Part shown: one piece after another, positions 59,899 to 64,000 of the stretch
Numbering within the stretch: position 1 is the stretch's first letter
Layout: each line of letters begins with the position of its first letter
Assembly: GCF_042432825.1 (NCBI RefSeq)
Contig: NZ_JBHLWN010000048.1
Location: forward strand, 24,384-88,383
DNA: 64,000 nucleotides
Direction: 5' to 3'
Source of the DNA: Gordoniibacillus chartarius
GTDB lineage: Bacteria > Bacillota > Bacilli > Paenibacillales > NBRC-103111
The notes under the pieces: model-generated
Databases searched by the model: none
What the model was told of the DNA's origin: nothing
Seen by the model: the letters and a program-made list of their open reading frames with translations, nothing else
Position numbers and translations under genes: made by a program

Positions 59899-60835
59899 CG
59901 CCACGAGCACTTTCGCCCACACTCTCTTTCTGCCCCGCCAGAAGGGTATAATAGCTCTCGATTGAAGTGGTTTCTTTCTTGATCTGATATACAGCAATGC
60001 CGCGATTGTGCAAGTGTCCCAGTAGATCGGGAATCCTCTCCCGTTCCATCCTTATCTCCAACACGCCGCGTTCCTTATGCTGAGGTCGTAATGCCGGATC
60101 GAATTCTGCAACGGCCCGCACGGCTTGCTCCGCTTCGTCCACTTCCAGCAGATAACCGTCTTTTGCAGTGACGCTGCGGAGCTCCTGCAGAAAGTGATCT
60201 CCGCACAGCGCACCCTTGCGAATAACGAGAATTCTGTCGCAGATCAGATCCAATTCGGTCAAATGATGACTAGAGATCAGGATGGAAGTGCCGGAGCTCC
60301 TCATATCCTTTAAGAGGTGACGCAAGTCATGAATTCCATCGGGATCCAGACCGTTCGTCGGCTCATCGAGCAGCAGCAAACCCGGCTTATGCAGCAGTGC
60401 TTGAGCGAGTCCGAGACGCTGTCTCATTCCCAGTGAATACGAGCTTACTTTCTTGAACATCGCTTCTTCAAGCTCCAGCCGCTTGAGTGTTTGTCCGATG
60501 TCTATGCTGGCATCCGGATATATTCTGGCATGCAGTTGGAGATTTTGATATCCGGTCATATGATTATAGAATTGAGGCGTTTCGATAATCCCTCCAACGG
60601 AAGCTAAAGCTCGTTCCATGTCTTTCTTGATACAATAGCCGTTAATTTCGATGTCTCCCGAGGTGAAGGCAATCAATCCCGCGATCATACGAATGATAGT
60701 CGTTTTGCCTGCACCGTTTGGTCCGACCAAACCGACAATTTCTCCTCTTCGAATCTCGAAGGATACTTCATTGACAATAGAATGCCTGCCGATTTTCTTG
60801 GTCAGCTCCCGGACCGCCAGTACTGTTGAGTTCAT
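59888..60835 (-). CDS. ABC transporter ATP-binding protein
   Basis: 315 residues. Walker A GPNGAGKTTIIRMI, signature YSLGMRQRLGLAQALL, Walker B LLLLDEPTNGLDPDGI, H-loop ISSHHL, and a C-terminal extension like that of bacitracin or nisin-immunity ATPases. With the ABC-2 permease it forms an exporter. AGAGG lies before the ATG. Part of the seven-gene operon divergent from the small hydrophobic peptide gene. Confidence 0.92.
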   Translation of the reverse strand: MNSTVLAVRELTKKIGRHSIVNEVSFEIRRGEIVGLVGPNGAGKTTIIRMIAGLIAFTSGDIEINGYCIKKDMERALASVGGIIETPQFYNHMTGYQNLQLHARIYPDASIDIGQTLKRLELEEAMFKKVSSYSLGMRQRLGLAQALLHKPGLLLLDEPTNGLDPDGIHDLRHLLKDMRSSGTSILISSHHLTELDLICDRILVIRKGALCGDHFLQELRSVTAKDGYLLEVDEAEQAVRAVAEFDPALRPQHKERGVLEIRMERERIPDLLGHLHNRGIAVYQIKKETTSIESYYTLLAGQKESVGESARGDVS

Positions 60836-60836
60836 C

Positions 60837-61184
60837 TCATACCTCTAACAGATTATTTTTGAGCGCACTTAAACAGCGTTTGGATATCAGTGCCGACTTC
60901 CCGTTTAAGAAGGGAGCCTCATACACATTTTTGTTCATGAGGCGGACTTCCTTTATGAATTTGATGTTGACGATAAAGGAACGATGCGTGCGAACAAAGC
61001 TGTCTGGCAGCATAGGAGATATTTTGTTCAAGGATATCGCTACCGGAATCTCGGACTCCCCTGTGGTTTGCAGCAGTGTATGCTGACGGAACCTTTCCAA
61101 ATATATGATTTCATCGAAATCCACAAACTGAATCCCGTCTCTGCGGATAATCATGAATCGGTTATTTTTAATTTCCAATATCAT
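60837..61184 (-). CDS. LytTR-domain DNA-binding protein without receiver domain
   Basis: 115 residues that are just a LytTR domain: DGIQFVDFDEIIYLERFRQHTLLQTTGES, ISLNKISPMLPDSFVRTHRSFIVNIKFIKEVR. It has no phospho-acceptor receiver, so activity would be set by level, dimerisation or a partner. LytTR regulators often govern peptide antimicrobial loci (AgrA, PlnC-like). It is encoded within the exporter operon, one base from the ATPase gene, and may control the peptide gene. Confidence 0.85.
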   Translation of the reverse strand: MILEIKNNRFMIIRRDGIQFVDFDEIIYLERFRQHTLLQTTGESEIPVAISLNKISPMLPDSFVRTHRSFIVNIKFIKEVRLMNKNVYEAPFLNGKSALISKRCLSALKNNLLEV

Positions 61185-61202
61185 GGAAACTCTCCCCTTT
61201 CG

Positions 61203-61739
61203 TTATTGAACGCACAAATCGAATAAATAATATATACAAACAATTTCATAAGGGGATAATGTCGTCTCCGTTACACTCATGATCATATTGTTGATTTTGT
61301 TGGGCATATAAGACTCGAATTCAATGACCGCAACTTGCCTTTCCGTTTGCTGCTCCAGCAAGCGGACTCGTTTGTCTGCAAAGTCTTTCTTCATGCTGTA
61401 GCTTTGGCCATGCGCCTGAAATATGAAATGCGGGTTAGTCTTGATGACGGTCTTGTCCTCTACCACAAAGTCGACGGTATTCTCCCCGGTACGGCTGGTG
61501 ACATTCCACTTATGCCGCATCCATGTGAACTGCTGGTGTGCCGTTACCTGAATGGATCCTTCATGATTAGACACCCGAACGTTGATGCCCCAATGGTCGA
61601 CTATATAGGACAACGTCTTATCGATCACATCTTTGAAGTATCTTTGCATCGTTCCGATTTCGGAGTGGCTGCTGTCTTTCAAAACAATAGGTTTTGTGGA
61701 CAATCGAAAGAACGGTCTCGAAAAATAATAAGTATCCAA
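61203..61739 (-). CDS. Tubby/LURP-one-like (YxjI-type) protein
   Basis: 178 residues. It alternates beta strands: SYIVDHWGINVRVSNHEGSIQVTAHQQF, KWNVTSRTGENTVDFVVEDKTVIKTNPHFIFQAHGQSYSMKKD, with a hydrophobic end helix. This strand pattern recalls the YxjI/LURP-one/tubby-like fold, which binds lipids, but the call is by pattern only. The TTG start at 61739 follows GGAGGGG. It lies in the operon between the SpoIIM-like and LytTR genes. Function unknown. Confidence 0.5.
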   Translation of the reverse strand: MDTYYFSRPFFRLSTKPIVLKDSSHSEIGTMQRYFKDVIDKTLSYIVDHWGINVRVSNHEGSIQVTAHQQFTWMRHKWNVTSRTGENTVDFVVEDKTVIKTNPHFIFQAHGQSYSMKKDFADKRVRLLEQQTERQVAVIEFESYMPNKINNMIMSVTETTLSPYEIVCIYYLFDLCVQ

Positions 61740-61752
61740 ATCAACCCCTCCT

Positions 61753-62292
61753 TCATTGGACGAAATAGTAAATTAGGCGATTCGATACATACACCTCTAA
61801 CAGAGCTCCAGCCAGCAGGATACCGAAAATTTGGGGTAACGTTCGCAGCAGGACACGCTTGTAAAATGCCGCCAACTGAGCTCTACCGATCAGATTGCGA
61901 GAATACAAGAGAATGCAGCGCACATGCTCGATCGTGAACTTCAGCACTAGATAGCCGACAAACCACTCGCATAATCCGTGAGAAAACGAGCTCAAATAAT
62001 AAATAAAAGGGTGGATGCCCTCGGCAGCAGGACCTGCTCCCATATGCAATAAAAATTTGATTATGGGAATCAGCGACAAACCCAAAACCCCCATCAGCAT
62101 CCAAACGAGTGCCATAAATCCATTTACGAGAAAAATGAACGCAGCATCCCCCGCCTGTAGTAACGCAACGGTACGGTCGTGGAAGCCCGACACGGGCTGA
62201 GCCGAACCTATGCCTATACAAATGACGGAAATCATTATATAACCGAATAATATTTTTCGTTTGCTCTTGAACTCTATACGCGTAGGATCCAT
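61753..62292 (-). CDS. SpoIIM/DUF95-like membrane protein
   Basis: 179 residues with four or five membrane helices: a basic start, LFGYIMISVICIGIG, FLVNGFMALVWMLMGVLGLSLIPIIKFLLHMG, YYLSSFSHGLCEWFVGYLVLKF, and a last helix. The FxxNxxMAxxxMxxGxxGL pattern is that of the stage II sporulation protein M / DUF95 group. Besides spoIIM itself, DUF95 proteins are a standing part of circular bacteriocin loci, where they aid maturation, export or immunity. ATG preceded by GAGGG, seven bases after the TM2-like gene. Confidence 0.65.
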   Translation of the reverse strand: MDPTRIEFKSKRKILFGYIMISVICIGIGSAQPVSGFHDRTVALLQAGDAAFIFLVNGFMALVWMLMGVLGLSLIPIIKFLLHMGAGPAAEGIHPFIYYLSSFSHGLCEWFVGYLVLKFTIEHVRCILLYSRNLIGRAQLAAFYKRVLLRTLPQIFGILLAGALLEVYVSNRLIYYFVQ

Positions 62293-62298
62293 TCGTAC

Positions 62299-62517
62299 TT
62301 ACCCTCGGTTATGAGCCTGTGTCAGCCTATAGGCATCCACCATGGCGAAGATCCAAATGATGGGGAACATAATAACTCCCACGAAAAATCCAATCAACAA
62401 AATACTAACCGTCTCCAGTACAAGGAGCCACACCCCTCTTTTCACATTCCCGACATACAAATGCCCTAAACCCGGATAAATAAACGACAATAAGACGGCG
62501 AGCCAACCTTTCTTCAA
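62299..62517 (-). CDS. TM2-domain-like small membrane protein
   Basis: 72 residues, two helices: AVLLSFIYPGLGHLYVGNVKRGVWLLVLETVSILL and VGVIMFPIIWIFAMVDAYRLTQ. The G-L-G-x-x-Y-x-G-x-x-x-x-G motif and the DA-R end are typical of TM2-like proteins. The TTG start follows GGAGGAGAAGG. First gene of the minus-strand operon and nearest to the divergent peptide gene. A small membrane protein in this place would suit an immunity protein, which is inference. Confidence 0.7.
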   Translation of the reverse strand: MKKGWLAVLLSFIYPGLGHLYVGNVKRGVWLLVLETVSILLIGFFVGVIMFPIIWIFAMVDAYRLTQAHNRG

Positions 62518-62566
62518 TGTACCTTCTCCTCCATTTCAACTGGATTAATATGATGGTAGATCATGA

Positions 62567-62595
62567 TTGACGTAAATTAGGTACCATATTATGTA
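62567..62595 (+). promoter_or_regulatory. Putative promoter of the small hydrophobic peptide gene
   Basis: TTGACG (62567-62572), 17-base spacer, TATGTA (62590-62595), 77 bases before the TTG start. The short divergent region (62,518-62,672) also has to hold the operon promoter and any LytTR or LuxR sites. No clear direct repeat was found. Confidence 0.45.
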
Positions 62596-62672
62596 TTTAG
62601 AAACATTTCAAGGAAATTATGTGCTAAACTTTTCTTGGGTAAAAGCCCAAATTATAAAAGGAGATGAAGGAA

Positions 62673-62957
62673 TTGTTTTACAACTACTTTACAGGAACGA
62701 GCTCTCTAGGTGACGCAGCATGGACTATCGCAACGGCTTTTATGCGCAAGTTTAACATCGTCGGAGATACTTACAACCTGGTCACCAGCTTGACCTGGAA
62801 GCTGCGTGCTCTAGGCTCCGCATTCAGCGGCGGCAATCCATGGGCCATTATGGGCGGCGTCCTTCTTGACCTTGGCGAGTTCCTGGTGCAATTTACGCCT
62901 GCGGGTAGAACTTGGCAGATCGTATCGTGGCTTTGGACAGTAGCAAACGTTCTATAA
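62673..62957 (+). CDS. Small hydrophobic Trp-rich peptide, candidate bacteriocin precursor
   Basis: 94 residues from TTG 62673, which lies nine bases after AAGGAG. An ATG at 62664 directly abuts the ribosome site and is unlikely. The product is almost all hydrophobic and small residues with several Trp, Gly and only about a dozen charges that nearly cancel: SSLGDAAWTIATAFMRKF, then GSAFSGGNPWAIMGGVLLDL, then TWQIVSWLWTVANVL. It has no Cys pattern, no classical signal peptide and no standard double-Gly leader. It stands alone, divergent from an export/immunity-type operon with a DUF95-like gene. A circular or leaderless bacteriocin-like peptide is the best guess. It could also be a membrane signalling peptide. 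Confidence 0.5.
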   Translation: MFYNYFTGTSSLGDAAWTIATAFMRKFNIVGDTYNLVTSLTWKLRALGSAFSGGNPWAIMGGVLLDLGEFLVQFTPAGRTWQIVSWLWTVANVL

Positions 62958-63042
62958 GAATCATAGAACGATCTTTCAATAACTCACATATGAATTATTA
63001 TATATTTACTATTCTATTAAATTTTGGTATTATTTACAGATA

Positions 63043-63091
63043 AAATTAAATGCCAAGGCTATGATCACCCCATCGCCTTGGCATTTAATTT
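63043..63091. terminator. Bidirectional terminator between peptide gene and regulator
   Basis: A 17-bp perfect stem, AAATTAAATGCCAAGGC (63043-63059) with GCCTTGGCATTTAATTT (63075-63091). T-rich on both strands, and it ends both converging genes. Confidence 0.85.
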
Positions 63092-63909
63092 CCTGACTGC
63101 ACTTCCAGCTTTTTAGAAAACTTTGTTCGATCCGTGACTCTCATTTTTTCATAGATCTTATTGATGTAATTTCTAACGGTTCCTTCGGATAGCTGAAGAT
63201 ATGTGGCGATTTGCAGTACACTCTGCTGATTAAGCCAAAAATAAGCGACTTGTTTCTCCCGCTCAGTTAACCGATATTGATCCATACAGCTGTACAGCTT
63301 TGTTTTTTTATAATGAGGATGCTTGGAATGGATCGACTGCTGAATGTCCTTAGTCAACTTTGTTATCAAGGCCACGCTTATTGATAGATCCCTGCTTCTG
63401 TGAAACGCCAATGCTAAACATCCAATATTTCTGTCCTCCAATTGCAGCGGTGTCCCTACGAACGTCCAACATTGCAGCAATTCCAACGTATGCTCTTCTC
63501 CGGTGACGACCACTGTTCGGCCAAGCTCCTGCGCTGCAGACACTCCGTTAATACCGCCGCTCCTTAAATTCAATAACGTTCCTGCACCGAAGCGATAAGT
63601 ATCCAGCAGCCCTCTCATCTCCGCTTCGCAGAATAGTTCAAGAATATAACCGGATTCGTCTGCAAGCACGATCAGCACTTGGTTCAACAAATTCTGATAA
63701 TCATGAATCTCAGCTGTGACGATGTCGATTAATATACGATTTCGGCACCGCTTTTCCTCTGCGGCTGCCCTCGATTCTCTTACAAAATACATCATCTTCG
63801 GATCTACTTGCAGCAAAGCTTGAGCTTGCAGATGCTTATAAGATTCAAGCATGGATATCGTTTCGCAGACTTCCGGAGATGAGGCAATAAAAGGATTCAA
63901 TTTCATCAA
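63085..63909 (-). CDS. GAF-like sensor with LuxR-type HTH
   Basis: 274 residues. Residues 85-195 resemble the GAF domain of AcoR/DhaR-type activators: GYILELFCEAEM, FGAGTLLNLRSGGINGVSAAQELGRTVVVTGEEH, WTFVGTPLQLEDRNIGCLALAF. That domain normally precedes a sigma-54 module, which is absent here. Residues 215-265 are a LuxR HTH: LTEREKQVAYFWLNQQSVLQIATYLQLSEGTVRNYINKIYEKM. It is therefore a one-component regulator with a small-molecule domain, probably for the neighbouring peptide locus. The regulator and peptide genes converge and share a terminator. Confidence 0.78.
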   Translation of the reverse strand: MMKLNPFIASSPEVCETISMLESYKHLQAQALLQVDPKMMYFVRESRAAAEEKRCRNRILIDIVTAEIHDYQNLLNQVLIVLADESGYILELFCEAEMRGLLDTYRFGAGTLLNLRSGGINGVSAAQELGRTVVVTGEEHTLELLQCWTFVGTPLQLEDRNIGCLALAFHRSRDLSISVALITKLTKDIQQSIHSKHPHYKKTKLYSCMDQYRLTEREKQVAYFWLNQQSVLQIATYLQLSEGTVRNYINKIYEKMRVTDRTKFSKKLEVQSGN

Positions 63910-63941
63910 TTCCCATCTATATCCATTTTAATTTTTATATT

Positions 63942-64000
63942 AGGGCTTGCTGAAAAATCAAAAAATCCTTATCTCACAAGGGTTTAGAGGCACTTTTGTC
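63942..64000. mobile_element. Possible end of an insertion sequence
   Basis: AGGGCTTGCTGAAAAATCA at 63942 has the look of terminal inverted repeats of some transposase elements in this group (IS1182-like). The window ends before any transposase frame, so this is a guess. Confidence 0.25.

Noticed and set aside
62664..62957. Lantibiotic, lasso or sactipeptide precursor
   Set aside because: The peptide has no Cys pattern, and no lanthionine, lasso or radical-SAM maturation enzymes are encoded nearby.
1..64000. tRNA or rRNA genes
   Set aside because: No cloverleaf or ribosomal RNA stretch was noticed on either strand. A covariance scan would settle it.

Overview
The window looks like a chromosomal segment of an endospore-forming Firmicute of the Paenibacillus type. 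The evidence is a gerA-type germination operon, an H-type small acid-soluble spore protein, Ku-based end joining, a CIRCE-controlled groESL operon, T-box control of leuA, and the gene neighbourhood tsaE-tsaB-rimI-tsaD / ydiF-like ABC-F / moaC / tatAC / groESL, which I recall from Bacillus subtilis. It is mostly medium-to-high GC, with an obviously AT-rich insert at about 6,990-14,760.

Region by region. (1) 1-14,748: a minus-strand polysaccharide locus with a sugar-phosphate transferase, dTDP-rhamnose genes, glycosyltransferases, a HAD protein, a pyruvyl-transferase-like protein carrying a Trp-rich repeat tail, and a Wzm/Wzt-type ABC exporter. A plus-strand O-antigen-ligase-like protein with a tetratricopeptide-like tail follows (14,886-17,381). 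(2) 17,600-19,670: small envelope or coiled-coil proteins, one behind a structured leader. (3) 19,739-29,083: groEL-groES with CIRCE, a decayed nuclease gene, tatC-tatA, molybdopterin genes, 5-formyl-THF cyclo-ligase and an ABC-F ATPase. (4) 29,084-35,629: a DnaA-box cluster, leuA behind two tandem leucine T-boxes, the tsaE-tsaB-rimI-tsaD operon, and an sspH operon. (5) 35,777-43,121: Ku, a 12-copy 52-bp repeat array, an endonuclease-fold gene behind a repeated hairpin leader, HEAT, GNAT and ArsR proteins, and a split LigD (separate ligase and polymerase genes). (6) 43,124-53,358: a GtrA-type glycosyltransferase, a phosphodiester glycosidase, cardiolipin synthase, a four-gene ger operon, a HAD phosphatase and a 53-residue gene. 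(7) 53,481-57,488: an ABC-2 exporter divergent from a two-component system. (8) 57,626-63,909: a minus-strand operon (TM2-like, SpoIIM/DUF95-like, tubby-like, LytTR, ABC ATPase, ABC-2 permease, solute-binding lipoprotein) divergent from a 94-residue hydrophobic Trp-rich peptide and followed by a GAF-LuxR regulator. The SpoIIM-like protein, dedicated exporter and small peptide resemble circular bacteriocin loci without an obvious known precursor.

The two strongest leads for something undescribed are this peptide/exporter locus, and a hairpin leader that precedes an endonuclease-fold gene, occurs three times in the window, and is once attached to a pseudogene of the same protein family. All functional calls come from reading the sequence. 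No database search was run.
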